DNA of 64,000 nucleotides from Pycnococcus provasolii (taxonomy: Eukaryota; Chlorophyta; Pseudoscourfieldiophyceae; Pseudoscourfieldiales): assembly GCA_049487715.1 (NCBI GenBank), contig CP150583.1, forward strand, positions 62,001 to 126,000, read 5' to 3'. The notes below the pieces were generated by a model. That model saw nothing but the letters and a program-made list of their open reading frames with translations. It did not search any database and had not been told where the DNA came from. A program made the translations under genes and the position numbers. Below, one piece after another: positions 28,301-37,285 of the stretch (position 1 is its first letter; every line of letters begins with the position of its first letter).

Positions 28301-31300
28301 ACGATGCCTTCGGTGATGGTGGGTATGACGCTAATCAAGAATGCCCTCTTACCCTCTACCGCAGATTTGTTCTCCTCCTCAACGGCAGACACATTTCCAT
28401 TGACAACATAAAATGATGAAGCTTGCAGTGAGCCCTTTTGGAGCTTGGAGTCCGATGGGATCACAAGGCGCATCGTCAGCGAGGAATTCTCCTTGTTTGA
28501 AATCGGAGTCAACACGCCAACTTGTGCAGTAGGTCTCTCGGTATCAACCTGGAGCGTGCCGCCTGGAAGTACCATGCTCTTCTTTGACGAGCGCTTGCCA
28601 AGAGTGCAAACTCCACTCGCAACTGTCATCGTAACGTTTCCCACTTCTCCGGTGTTTGCACGTATGTGAACGTCATATGACGATGAACCACTTCTGGGCT
28701 CGACGTCTTCGATGAAGGCTGGACCCTGCATCGCGATAGATCCTTTCAATTCATTCTTCAAGCCAGTACACGCACTATCACTAAATCTTATGCGAACTTT
28801 CAAGGTATCGTTCGCGACATTCAGAATCATTTGTGAACTAGGACAGGGGGAGCTGCCACAGACTAGTCCTTCATAGACCAAAATGATGGGTAAGTTTGAG
28901 CTATTGTCAAAAACAACAGGCTCGGATGTGAGCGATGGAGATGGCTCGAGCTTGGCGAGTCCGTTCATCATCAACACTTGCATGAGATCAGACATCGAAA
29001 GTGACAGCAAGAGAGCTTTGATCGCTCGTGCTTGTTCCTCAGATGCCACACTGACGCTGAAATTCACAACCACCTTCGGCTGTTGCTGCAACAAAGATCG
29101 TCGAAGAGTCGAGCCTGATGCTCCTTCCATGCTTATGACGTCTATTGTCGCATTGTGAATACTTAGATAAAGAGCTGTACGGATACCTGAGGACAAATCG
29201 TCTCGCAAAGGCTCAAGCTCCGATACCGTGTATCCGACCAGCTGTATGGAGAATCTCACAACCCAAGGTCGAAATTCCGGAGGTGGAGGCGGCGGAGGCG
29301 GCGGCGGCGGACTCGGCGCCGTCCCGTACTCCTGGCAGTCCAAAGGCTGGCAGTTCTCATCACACTGCCATGTCGAGTTAATGTAATACGGCGTACTGCT
29401 CATCCACGAGATTCCATCCTGCTTAGCGGCTTCGTAGGTAGATGGACAATCACCCATCGGATACTCGAACGGTGTACCGTCGGTCTGATCATGAACGACC
29501 AACGTAACGGAAATCGTTTTCCCGCTGTCGTCCTTGCTAGCCGTACTGTAATGGCACTGCCGTACGGTCGGAGCTACTTCCGCACGATAGATGATGCTCA
29601 CGCTCCCTCCCCCTGAAACGACACAGCTCTGAGCGACCAACGCGTAGCCGCTGAGATCGTAGGAGCCGTCATAATTCACGCCACTCGCCTTGGATACTGT
29701 CGCGCTCGAACTGCTCGTCGGAGACGGCGGATCTATGACAGACATACCGCTTAACCAATTCGCGTCGGACGAACTAACGAGGGTGAACTTGCCCACGCCG
29801 CCGCGAGGAAACGTCACCGTCTGCAACGCCGCTGGCGAGGTGGTAGCTGTGGTCGTGCCGTACTCCTTGCAGTCCAAAGGCTGGCAGTTCGCATCGCAGC
29901 TCCACGTCGAGCTGTAAAAATCCGGATTAGGATTCATCCACGAGATTCCATCCTGCTTAGCGGCTTCGTAGGTAGATGGACAGTCACCCATCGGATACTG
30001 CCACGGCGATGCTTCATCATATACATCCGACGAAAGCATCTTCGTCTTCCCGCTCGCGTCCTTACTATACGTCTGGTATAGGCAAGTCCGGAAGGCATTA
30101 TCCCCAGTTTTCTCCGCCCTCAGGATGATGCTCACGCTCCCTCCATCTGAAACGACACAGCTCTGAGCGACCATGTCGTACACGCCAGTAACGTACGGTG
30201 AGCCACCAGTAACGTACGGTGAGCCCCACACACCCCTTTCATCGGATACTGTTGAGATCGAACTGCTCGTCGGAGACGGCGCGTCCTGCACATACGTACC
30301 GCTTAACCAATTCGCGACGGACGTATTAACGAGGGTGAAGTTACCCACCGCGACGCGAGGAAACGTCACCGTCTGCAACGACGCTGGCGAGGTGGTAGCT
30401 GTGGTCGTGCCGTACTCGTTGCAGTCCAAAGGCTGGCAGTTCGCATCGCAGCTCCACGTCGTATTTGCGTAACTCAAGCTCGGCAGCCACGTGATACCAC
30501 TCTCATACGCCTTTTGTGGGGTAGCTGGACAGTCACCCGTGGGATACGTGAGGTCATTGCTCAAAGCGGTAAGTGCGTTGAGGACTGTCTTCCCGCTCGC
30601 GTCCTTGCTATACGTCATGTAGTTGCACTGCCGGAAGTCACCAGATTTCGTGACCCTCAGGATGACGGACACGCTTCCTCCCGATACGGCACAGCTCTGA
30701 GCGACTAGAGAAAAGCCGCCGTCGGAGTACGCGGAGCCTGCGTCTACGCCAGACCACGTCGAGAGCGTCGAGCTCGATCCGCTCGTCGGAGACGGCGTGT
30801 CGAGCACCATCGCTCCGCTCGTCCACGACGGGTCGCCCTCTGCAAACTTCAGGTTGAATGTTCCCACCGCGACGCGAGGGTACGTCACGGACTGCAACGA
30901 CGCTGGCGAGGTGGTAGTCGTAGTCGTAGTCGTAGTCGTAGTGGTAGTGGTAGTGGTGGTCGTGCCGTACTCCTTGCAGTCCAAAGGCTGGCAGTCTGCA
31001 TCACACTGCCATGTCGAGTTAATGTAATACGGCGTACTGCTCATCCACGAGATTCCATCCTGCTTAGCGGCTTCGTAGGTAGATGGACAATCACCCATCG
31101 GATACTCGAACGGTGTACCGTCGGTCTGATCATGAACGACCAACGTAACGGAAATCGTTTTCCCGCTGTCGTCCTTGCTAGCCGTACTGTAATGGCACTG
31201 CCGTACGGTCGGAGCTACTTCCGCACGATAGATGATGCTCACGCTCCCTCCCCCTGAAACGACACAGCTCTGAGCGACCAACGCGTAGCCGCTGAGATCG

Positions 31301-33246
31301 TAGGAGCCGTCATAATTCACGCCACTCGCCTTGGATACTGTCGCGCTCGAACTGCTCGTCGGAGACGGCGGATCTATGACGGACATACCGCTTAACCAAT
31401 TCGCGTCGGACGAACTAACGAGGGTGAACTTGCCCACGCCGCCGCGAGGAAACGTCACCGTCTGCAACGACGCTGGCGAGGTGGTAGCTGTGGTCGTGCC
31501 GTACTCCTGGCAGTCCAAAGGCTGGCAGTCTGCATCACACTGCCACGTCGTATTTTTGAAATCCAAGCTACCGGGTAGCCACGCGATGCCACTCGCAACA
31601 GCATCCTGTGCGGTAGCTGGACAGTCACCCGTGGGATACGTGAAGTCATTGCTCAAAGCGGTAAGTGCGTTGAGGACTGTCTTCCCGTTCGCGTCCTTGC
31701 TATACGTCATGTAGTTGCACTGCCGGAAGTCACCAGATTTCGTGACCCTCAGGATGACGGACACGCTTCCTCCCGATACGGCACAGCTCTGAGCGACTAG
31801 AGAAAAGCCGCCGTCGGAGTACGCGGAGCCTGCGTCTACGCCAGACCACGTCGAGAGCGTCGAGCTCGATCCGCTCGTCGGAGACGGCGTGTCGAGCACC
31901 ATCGCTCCGCTCGTCCACGACGGGTCGCCCTCTGCAAACTTCAGGTTGAATGTTCCCACCGCGACACGAGGGTACGTCACGGACTGCAACGACGCTGGCG
32001 AGGTGGTAGTCGTAGTCGTAGTCGTAGTCGTAGTCGTAGTCGTAGTGGTAGTGGTAGTGGTAGTGGTAGTGGTGGTCGTGCCGTACTCCTGGCAGTCCAA
32101 AGGCTGGCAGTCTGCATCACACTGCCACGTCGTATTTTTGAAATCCAAGCTACCGGGTAGCCACGCGATGCCACTCGCAACAGCATCCTGTGCGGTAGCT
32201 GGACAGTCACCCGTGGGATACGTGAAGTCATTGCTCAAAGCGGTAAGTGCGTTGAGGACTGTCTTCCCGTTCGCGTCCTTGCTATACGTCATGTAGTTGC
32301 ACTGCCGGAAGTCACCAGATTTCGTGACCCTCAGGATGACGGACACGCTTCCTCCCGATACGGCACAGCTCTGAGCGACTAGAGAAAAGCCGCCGTCGGA
32401 GTACGCGGAGCCTGCGTCTACGCCAGACCACGTCGAGAGCGTCGAGCTCGATCCGCTCGTCGGAGACGGCGTGTCGAGCACCATCGCTCCGCTCGTCCAC
32501 GACGGGTCGCCCTCTGCAAACTTCAGGTTGAATGTTCCCACCGCGACACGAGGGTACGTCACGGACTGCAACGACGCTGGCGAGGTGGTAGTCGTAGTCG
32601 TAGTCGTAGTCGTAGTCGTAGTCGTAGTGGTAGTGGTAGTGGTAGTGGTAGTGGTGGTCGTGCCGTACTCCTGGCAGTCCAAAGGCTGGCAGTCTGCATC
32701 ACACTGCCACGTCGTATTTTTGAAATCCAAGCTACCGGGTAGCCACGCGATGCCACTCGCAACAGCATCCTGTGCGGTAGCTGGACAGTCACCCGTGGGA
32801 TACGTGAAGTCATTGCTCAAAGCGGTAAGTGCGTTGAGGACTGTCTTCCCGCTCGCGTCCTTGCTATACGTCATGTAGTTGCACTGCCGGAAGTCACCAG
32901 ATTTCGTGACCCTCAGGATGACGGACACGCTTCCTCCCGATACGGCACAGCTCTGAGCGACTAGAGAAAAGCCGCCGTCGGAGTACGCGGAGCCTGAGTT
33001 TACGCCAGACCACGTCGAGAGCGTCGAGCTCGATCCGCTCGTCGGAGACGGCGTGTCGAGCACCATCGCTCCGCTCGTCCACGACGGGTCGCCCTCTGCA
33101 AACTTCAGGTTGAATGTTCCCACCGCGACGCGAGGGTAGGGCGTCACCGAGGTTTGTGCCGTTGCGCTGAGAATGAATGTCGAGCTGAATAGAACTTGCA
33201 GGACAAGCACGGCAAACATCGTAGAAGCTCGAGTCACCTGAGTCAT
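25399..33246 (-). CDS. Giant surface protein: seven Cys-rich repeats, Ig-like domains and TRP-like membrane module
   Basis: A single 2615-aa frame. It starts MTQVTRASTMFAVLVLQVLF, a signal peptide ending near SATAQ; the frame is open another 47 codons upstream without ATG. Seven repeats of about 175-195 residues follow (starts near residues 37, 231, 425, 598, 792, 962 and 1144), each ending in a Cys cluster of the type CDADCQPLDC and most separated by poly-Thr linkers of 18-27 Thr. After a poly-Pro hinge (about 1310-1325) come a SEA-like/Ser-Leu region, Big-type Ig domains (SFSEPVIGFDASSINVTNG), an Ala/Ser/Val stretch, then four to seven hydrophobic helices between about 2050 and 2430 (ALIAVGFFAAASLLRFACER, IGYGAFVAFKTFVFPFIFGV), an Asp-rich segment and a Pro-rich tail of pseudo-repeats (SSPYGLPPPP). 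The order resembles algal TRP-like channels with adhesive ectodomains. A role in sensing or adhesion at the cell surface is inferred. Confidence 0.75.
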   Translation of the reverse strand: MTQVTRASTMFAVLVLQVLFSSTFILSATAQTSVTPYPRVAVGTFNLKFAEGDPSWTSGAMVLDTPSPTSGSSSTLSTWSGVNSGSAYSDGGFSLVAQSCAVSGGSVSVILRVTKSGDFRQCNYMTYSKDASGKTVLNALTALSNDFTYPTGDCPATAQDAVASGIAWLPGSLDFKNTTWQCDADCQPLDCQEYGTTTTTTTTTTTTTTTTTTTTTTTTTTSPASLQSVTYPRVAVGTFNLKFAEGDPSWTSGAMVLDTPSPTSGSSSTLSTWSGVDAGSAYSDGGFSLVAQSCAVSGGSVSVILRVTKSGDFRQCNYMTYSKDANGKTVLNALTALSNDFTYPTGDCPATAQDAVASGIAWLPGSLDFKNTTWQCDADCQPLDCQEYGTTTTTTTTTTTTTTTTTTTTTTTTTTSPASLQSVTYPRVAVGTFNLKFAEGDPSWTSGAMVLDTPSPTSGSSSTLSTWSGVDAGSAYSDGGFSLVAQSCAVSGGSVSVILRVTKSGDFRQCNYMTYSKDANGKTVLNALTALSNDFTYPTGDCPATAQDAVASGIAWLPGSLDFKNTTWQCDADCQPLDCQEYGTTTATTSPASLQTVTFPRGGVGKFTLVSSSDANWLSGMSVIDPPSPTSSSSATVSKASGVNYDGSYDLSGYALVAQSCVVSGGGSVSIIYRAEVAPTVRQCHYSTASKDDSGKTISVTLVVHDQTDGTPFEYPMGDCPSTYEAAKQDGISWMSSTPYYINSTWQCDADCQPLDCKEYGTTTTTTTTTTTTTTTTTTSPASLQSVTYPRVAVGTFNLKFAEGDPSWTSGAMVLDTPSPTSGSSSTLSTWSGVDAGSAYSDGGFSLVAQSCAVSGGSVSVILRVTKSGDFRQCNYMTYSKDASGKTVLNALTALSNDLTYPTGDCPATPQKAYESGITWLPSLSYANTTWSCDANCQPLDCNEYGTTTATTSPASLQTVTFPRVAVGNFTLVNTSVANWLSGTYVQDAPSPTSSSISTVSDERGVWGSPYVTGGSPYVTGVYDMVAQSCVVSDGGSVSIILRAEKTGDNAFRTCLYQTYSKDASGKTKMLSSDVYDEASPWQYPMGDCPSTYEAAKQDGISWMNPNPDFYSSTWSCDANCQPLDCKEYGTTTATTSPAALQTVTFPRGGVGKFTLVSSSDANWLSGMSVIDPPSPTSSSSATVSKASGVNYDGSYDLSGYALVAQSCVVSGGGSVSIIYRAEVAPTVRQCHYSTASKDDSGKTISVTLVVHDQTDGTPFEYPMGDCPSTYEAAKQDGISWMSSTPYYINSTWQCDENCQPLDCQEYGTAPSPPPPPPPPPPPEFRPWVVRFSIQLVGYTVSELEPLRDDLSSGIRTALYLSIHNATIDVISMEGASGSTLRRSLLQQQPKVVVNFSVSVASEEQARAIKALLLSLSMSDLMQVLMMNGLAKLEPSPSLTSEPVVFDNSSNLPIILVYEGLVCGSSPCPSSQMILNVANDTLKVRIRFSDSACTGLKNELKGSIAMQGPAFIEDVEPRSGSSSYDVHIRANTGEVGNVTMTVASGVCTLGKRSSKKSMVLPGGTLQVDTERPTAQVGVLTPISNKENSSLTMRLVIPSDSKLQKGSLQASSFYVVNGNVSAVEEENKSAVEGKRAFLISVIPTITEGIVNVSLRQDSFTDSVGNGNKGVVRVIGGAANNKAQEVSMVPFLHDAVQPEASVSIYGDGYSTEEGLALFKLSFSEPVIGFDASSINVTNGILSSFVTLEGIEDPTQNTSSTVMDDLPYILATEIGLLVTPSSLKGDTNVTVSVIEGGFQDLSGNSGRALVQSASVEYRGTPEEEEVAEGVGAAATGTASVAVATGAVTTASLSVASTVAAATVSSVAVTGVSASVAAAEGSALCNAASSMSVNNMVGMLRALRTMQFYSMTKDFGGDSVPEAYRSFAGQLDWVTLQFGSSWFVSSDDGNPKKKNAQAEARRERRRRALLMTSSPTRRQSRGDGNNKSPANTRDAKASKTLSKVDRMKKDVTSVISVSVNVSTISNMSSWLNSGDAVAAKSYWDGVINPPANSLETFGQSALIAVGFFAAASLLRFACERVFHMFSSAETPSTIVFPYVELTALNLIAPGVALSAGKLVGAKSAGIAEICVGVAAFLAFPFFLTMCALRVISGMVMKKNYAKYELEGNDGASMMLTWKSLGKSKSTLNALMRTRRKLARRRAENGDGGEGAAAADVTWAEAAEELSKRRGSSLKSVVANAKTIADKTLKFSKSMNKYIEKKGEWVVNDDSEAIPAFVDVYGMFFSDYRGELPGEREFDPSNAENFPGYPNGGFLASIRRLQLRATGGYLRGYHYRIGYGAFVAFKTFVFPFIFGVIGQNTMTNVYLTLGLTFVEFIWIIVWRPADDFLKHGVAQLDSISQVLATGAAVAASDMKNTDSTILWVMLAAASFGIFSVMLANLDSLRDGKDILVSIWDWIRRGGVSQVEDDDDDDDVGDDGGDAMRSPRGRSKKNQVEIEPPPELNANDIPPSMLPTPPSHSSPGLERGPRSKLPPITGASPLPSPSGLPAPSSPSGLPAPPSSWGQPDSSSPYGLPPPPPPLGQLDSSSPYGLPPPPSLGQLDSSSPYGLPPPPASHMPPP
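29290..33150 (-). repeat. Tandem array of seven ectodomain repeat units inside the giant protein gene
   Basis: Three units (from about 33150 down to 31500) are almost identical at DNA level with a 582-base period, including their linkers. Unit order by protein type is A-A-A-B-A-C-B: type A carries FAEGDPSWTSG, type B VSSSDANWLSG, type C VNTSVANWLSG. The two B units (about 31000-31500 and 29300-29870) are nearly identical although separated by A and C, implying recent segmental copying or gene conversion. Linkers are GTAGTC/GTAGTG hexamer runs at about 30918-30960, 32007-32075 and 32590-32660, encoding Thr on the minus strand. Confidence 0.85.
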
Positions 33247-33619
33247 TGAGGATAGGCTCGTCCTATGAGTGTTCAGGAAGATTAAAAAATCCACACTGCA
33301 CACAGAAGTGAAGACTAAAAAAGAGATGATGCGGATAGAAACAAACAGGGCCCTGGGTGAAAACGAACACTTGTTAAGGTAAGGCACTTAAGGCACAAAG
33401 GGCGGCCGCGTCAACACCTCAGCTGGACCCCTTACCTCCTTAAGGTGAAGTGGTTCCGAACGAAGATGATGTTGCCTTAAAGGAACGCCTTACTTAAGAC
33501 GAAACTTAAGAGTTAAGGCCACCACCACGTCGAGAGGGTAAATGACGAAATGGGCCAATGCGGATACAATACAATACGGGAGGTGGCCAGGTGGTACGGT
33601 ACGGTACATACCACTAGAC
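33247..33619. other. 5' flank of giant protein gene
   Basis: No coding signal beyond the open but ATG-less extension of the giant gene to about 33387. It is rich in CTTAAGG words and, at about 33595-33610, GGTACGGTACGGTAC. Confidence 0.4.
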
Positions 33620-34224
33620 TACAGTCTATTGACCCAAAATGCACCCCCTTTTGACCGTTACATGGTACGGTACTATGCCCTGGTCAGTTTGTGGCGATAG
33701 GTAGCTCGTTGGAAAGCTCTCTGAAAAATATTCGTTGCCCAAGACTCAGCGCGGTACTCCGAGCACCACTGCGAACACGAGGGAGCGACGAATAGCACCA
33801 CCCAACACACGGGGCGACCCATTTTGCACCCCCCCGGATTTCCCGACCAGAATGGTCGGGAACCCCCCCGGGGAAGGTTGCAAGTTTTGTTCGAGGATCC
33901 CCAATCATTTTTTTTGGGTTTCCCCCGATGGTTTTCCTCGATTATTTACTTGGTATGATTTTCAAGGCCAAATATCACATTTTTACCCTTGTTTTGTTCG
34001 ATTCGTTTTGATGGGGCGTATTAGAGGAAATTGAGAGCTTTCCAACGAGCTACACAAAGTGGCAGACGGTGAAGTAAAAGACATAACGCAGGGGGACGAC
34101 CGGGAGGATAAATAAAAGAAAATTTGAACGGGGAATCCCGACTAAAGTAAATTTGGGGAAATTTCCCGACCTATCGGGGGGGGTGCATTTTGGGGGGGGG
34201 GGCATTTTGGGTCAATAGACTGTA
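33620..34224. mobile_element. TA-flanked MITE, Tc1/mariner-like terminal inverted repeats
   Basis: Perfect 23-base inverted ends at 33620-33642 and 34202-34224 read TACAGTCTATTGACCC inward and end in AAAATGC. Taken without the outermost TA, the element starts CAGT and is flanked on both sides by TA, the target duplication of the Tc1/mariner superfamily. A second perfect 20-base inverted pair (33702-33721 and 34033-34052) is nested inside, and G/C homopolymer patches are mirrored as well. The roughly 600-base length and the lack of a transposase frame make it a non-autonomous miniature element. The superfamily assignment rests on the TA and the CAGT ends only. Confidence 0.7.
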
Positions 34225-35141
34225 GGTTGTATGTACTGTGCATACTGTACAGGTACCGGGTAGGTGGAGCCGTGACCTGGAGCCGTGTAGGAATTGTTTA
34301 TAGGTAGAAACCCGAGGACCTTTGGAAACAATTCGGCCAAACAAAAGGTCAAATGACGTGGTTACAACCTTTGCAAACTGAAATCCGGAATGGCCGGGTC
34401 CCAGCAACCCATAGTGACCTTCTTCAAGGACTTGCTCGTGTTTGCACTTTTCCTTGAGTGGCCCGGGACAACGGGCCGAGGGGCTCCGGCAAGCGGCAGC
34501 TTGGTCGAGGCTTCCTTGAGTGGCCCGGGTGAACATAGTCAGGGCGGGTCCTCGGGTGGGAAAGGTGAACAGCGCGAACAGAACAGCTTAAGCAACCAGC
34601 AGCAGGAAAGTAGTACTACACAGTGCGATCAAGCAATGGAGCGATCAGAGGATGCGAAACGATCGATGCGATGCGATGCGATGCGATGCGATGCGATGCG
34701 ATGGGAAAGTTGATTGTGAACCCGTTCCCCGACGTTCCAAATCGCCCGACCAAAGCTCACCTTCCCGCCGTTCCCGGGGGGGACTGCGGGGGATGGGAAA
34801 GTTCTGTGGGTTCCCCGACTGGGTTAAATCGCTCGCCTTAACCTCTTAACCTTGGCGAGCGATCACGATCAAGTCGATCAGTCCATTCAGTCGCAGTTGG
34901 TTGAATACACCGTTGCAATCGTCTGGCTCAGTTGGCTCAGTTGCTCGGCCTTTGAAGACTTGATCAGTGGGTAGGTTGTCTGTCCACCTGACCACTGACC
35001 AGTTCGCATACCTTTACCAGTCAGTCGTCGCAAGTCGCAAGTCGCAAGGCGAACGTCGTCGGCGTCCCACGCATTCGCTCGGTCTTCTGCGCCTTGCCTA
35101 CCTTTATTTGTTATATTTGTTGTTGTTTTCGACGAACGAAT
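34225..35141. repeat. Spacer with CGATG pentamer array
   Basis: A (CGATG)n array of about eight units at 34661-34703, and duplicated CTTGAGTGGCCCGGG words at about 34453 and 34515. Frames crossing these (for example 34390-34713) have repeat-derived composition. No gene is supported. The sequence just before 35142 is T-rich leader. Confidence 0.55.
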
Positions 35142-35717
35142 ATGGCGTCGCTCTCAGATACAGCTCAGTCATCAGAGCTTGGGTTCAATGCAACGACCAC
35201 CTCCTTGGCCACAGACACAACAACAGGCTCCGTGGGTCACCACCACTCTATGACCGAAGACCACATGATTCACCACTCCGCACCAGTGCTCGCCGACCTC
35301 GCGCCGGGCGAGACTGACCTCAGCATGGAACTTACAAATGTCACAGCCGAAGGGGACCTACTCGTTAGTGGACACAAGCACAGCGATGTCGCAGGACAGA
35401 GGCTGAAAGACTCGTTCGAGGACCAAGGACACATGAACCCAGACGCCTCCTATGACATGCCCAACGTCAGCGAGGCGTTCACGCACGTCTACGACACGAG
35501 GTTCGACGGCGTACGGACGATGAGCGATATGGCGGGTGCAGGTTGCGTCGTCACGAAGCCCGTCGCGCCGATATTCGGGAAGGAGGCGGTCGCCGCAGTT
35601 TCTCCAGGCGAGCAGACGAGCGCTTGGCACCCGTCCATGACGGCGCCGTCGAAGGAGGACCTGACGGTGCAGTGGAAGTGGCGTCACGGGCAGTGGATGC
35701 AGACGGCGGAGATGTAA
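35142..35717 (+). CDS. Hypothetical 191-aa soluble protein
   Basis: It starts MASLSDTAQSSELGFNATTT, with ATGGCG in good context, and ends QWKWRHGQWMQTAEM. It is polar, Thr/His/Asp rich in the first half (GHHHSMTEDHMIHH) and more structured in the second (FTHVYDTRFDGVRTMSD, CVVTKPVAPIFGKEAVAAV). It has no signal peptide, membrane segment or known motif. The open frame reaches 35094 with a less likely Cys-rich extension. The composition is typical of small axonemal or cytoskeletal proteins, but that is only an impression. Confidence 0.55.
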   Translation: MASLSDTAQSSELGFNATTTSLATDTTTGSVGHHHSMTEDHMIHHSAPVLADLAPGETDLSMELTNVTAEGDLLVSGHKHSDVAGQRLKDSFEDQGHMNPDASYDMPNVSEAFTHVYDTRFDGVRTMSDMAGAGCVVTKPVAPIFGKEAVAAVSPGEQTSAWHPSMTAPSKEDLTVQWKWRHGQWMQTAEM

Positions 35718-35859
35718 CTAGGTACCCGAAGGTGCAACGCCAACGCAGCACTTGACCCTGCCCATTCTTTGCGCGCGCATGTTCACGCACACTTCTGTTC
35801 CACGTCAAGTCAAATTTCAACAGTCAAGAGTCAAGTACTTACAGTGAGTGCTGTCTGAG

Positions 35860-36402
35860 CTAGCTGAGGTCCGGTCGAACAGCGCGCACGTCGTCCGGGC
35901 CACCTCCGTTGTGTACGTTGGTGAACCCAAGTTTCGTCATTGCGTCGCACGCTTTTCCCCCTCGCCCACCTGCACCGCAGTGCGTGATGATCGGCGCGTC
36001 GGTACCACGTTGTTCCAAGGTTGCCCACACGCCTGCTGCTTCCAAATCAGCCTTGAATTCGTCGAGTGTTTTGTTGACACCCTTCGCCTTGTTCAGGGGC
36101 ACGTTCACGGAGCTGCTCAACTTTTCTCCCCCCATGTCCATCTCGTCGTTATCTCGCACGTCGAGCACGAACACGTCACCAAGGTTCTTCAGAATCGCAG
36201 GTTCCGCGATGGGTCGTTTCTCGAGTTCATCTCCTGACGATCCTGAAGACGATGAGGATGACGAGCGTACCGTAATTCTGCTGCCATTCAGCGAGTGCGA
36301 GTGAGAGAGGCGCAGGGCACGAGCGCAGTGACGGTGAGTAAGACACGCCGCAGACGTGCGACACGACGACATGGAGGTAAGGCCGCCCAAGACGAGCGGC
36401 AT
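35860..36402 (-). CDS. Plastid-type single-domain rhodanese-like protein
   Basis: A 180-aa protein. The first 55 residues are rich in Ser, Arg and His with almost no acids (MSSCRTSAACLTHRHCARA), as in algal plastid or mitochondrial leaders. A compact domain follows: ILKNLGDVFVLDVRDNDEMD is the first strand with the rhodanese DVR motif, then SSSVNVPLN, and the active-site loop HCGAGGRGGKAC with the candidate sulfur-carrying Cys at about 142. The last strand, FTNVHNGGG, matches the usual rhodanese ending. It probably handles sulfane sulfur or acts as a thiol-phosphate binding module. Starts at 36402 (MPLVLGG) and 36372 (MSSCRT) are both possible. TGTAA lies 17 bases past the stop. Confidence 0.75.
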   Translation of the reverse strand: MPLVLGGLTSMSSCRTSAACLTHRHCARALRLSHSHSLNGSRITVRSSSSSSSGSSGDELEKRPIAEPAILKNLGDVFVLDVRDNDEMDMGGEKLSSSVNVPLNKAKGVNKTLDEFKADLEAAGVWATLEQRGTDAPIITHCGAGGRGGKACDAMTKLGFTNVHNGGGPDDVRAVRPDLS

Positions 36403-37063
36403 GATATACAGGATTAGGACGAGGAGAGGCCGAGAGGGTGAGAAAAAGATGCCTGAAAAAGATGCCTGCTTTGCCCCCCCCCCCTCCCTCCCCCGGCGAA
36501 AGCAGGCTCCCGGGAAAAACCCCAGGGGCTTCGATAGTCTACATGTATGTGAAAGAGCATCATCGCGACGACAAGAATGCATGCGTCCTAGTCTACGATA
36601 GTCTATGCGCGTAGTTGAAAGGTGAGCCTCAGGATACTGCACTGTACAGCGCTGTAGGTAGGAAGAAAGGAAAGGACCATACGGCAGATACATGTGTTTG
36701 TTTTCTATCGTAGGTTTGGTATCTTTTCGTCGTGGACGGCCGTTTATTTTGTATTTGTTCAATGTCGAGTTTGCTGTCGATTTTCAGGGGAAGAGTCTTC
36801 AACAAGTGAGGAAGAATGTGACTGCTCAATCGACAACAACTACTGTAAACCAATCATGGACGGAGTACGATAATGAAGGGAATGCACTGCACAAGGTTCC
36901 GTCTTTTTTGAGTCTCTCGAGAGACACATTTACACTCCTCTCGTCGCCCGCGAATGCTGCCCGCGAAATTCACAGGGCATTATCATGAGTTCACACGGGT
37001 GAACTCGCTTGAGAATTCTCACCCCACTGTTTGTGAGAGCACCACCCACTGACCGCGTCTTCT
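36403..37063. other. Intergenic, no gene seen
   Basis: Contains a C-run near 36475 and GTAC/GTACAGCGCTGTA-type palindromic words near 36643. A 98-codon plus frame at 36692-36988 lacks protein-like character and any motif. Confidence 0.4.
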
Positions 37064-37285
37064 TCAACGCTTGCCTCCTCCTTGATACGAGCGTTGTCCC
37101 CCGGTGCTTTCGTAGAACTTAGACCCGTTTCCCGACGAACCGGGGCTGTAGAACTTGCCTGACCCGGAGTCGTAGAACGACGACCCGTTCGAGTTGCTGT
37201 AGCGGAACGACGACCCGCCGTTGTACGACGTGTAGTTGTTGCCCTGCGAATTGCTCCCGTGTCCGGTCGGCGTGTGGCGCGGCAT
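37064..37285 (-). CDS. Small Gly/Ser/Tyr-rich repeat protein, 73 aa
   Basis: It starts MPRHTPTGHGSNSQGNNY and consists of loose 10-12-residue repeats with an aromatic core: SSFRYSNSNG, SSFYDSGSGKFYS, GSKFYESTGG, ending SYQGGGKR. It is low-complexity and basic, without Cys or hydrophobic segments. Similar tiny Tyr/Ser/Gly/Asn-rich proteins, often beginning MPRHTP, are recalled from several algae and protists, with no assigned function; the composition suggests a disordered, possibly phase-separating or wall-associated protein. The open frame extends upstream with unrelated composition; the ATG at 37285 is preferred. Confidence 0.6.
   Translation of the reverse strand: MPRHTPTGHGSNSQGNNYTSYNGGSSFRYSNSNGSSFYDSGSGKFYSPGSSGNGSKFYESTGGQRSYQGGGKR

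Noticed and set aside
30900-32660. Regularly spaced near-identical blocks in the giant gene
   Set aside because: The 582-base period is a protein-domain duplication in frame; no short spacer structure of CRISPR type.
34390-34713. 107-codon frame ending in Met/Arg/Cys/Asp repeats
   Set aside because: Its C-terminal part is the CGATG microsatellite; the rest has no protein-like features.
36692-36988. 98-codon plus-strand frame upstream of the rhodanese gene
   Set aside because: No motif or conserved-looking segment; more likely promoter or leader sequence.
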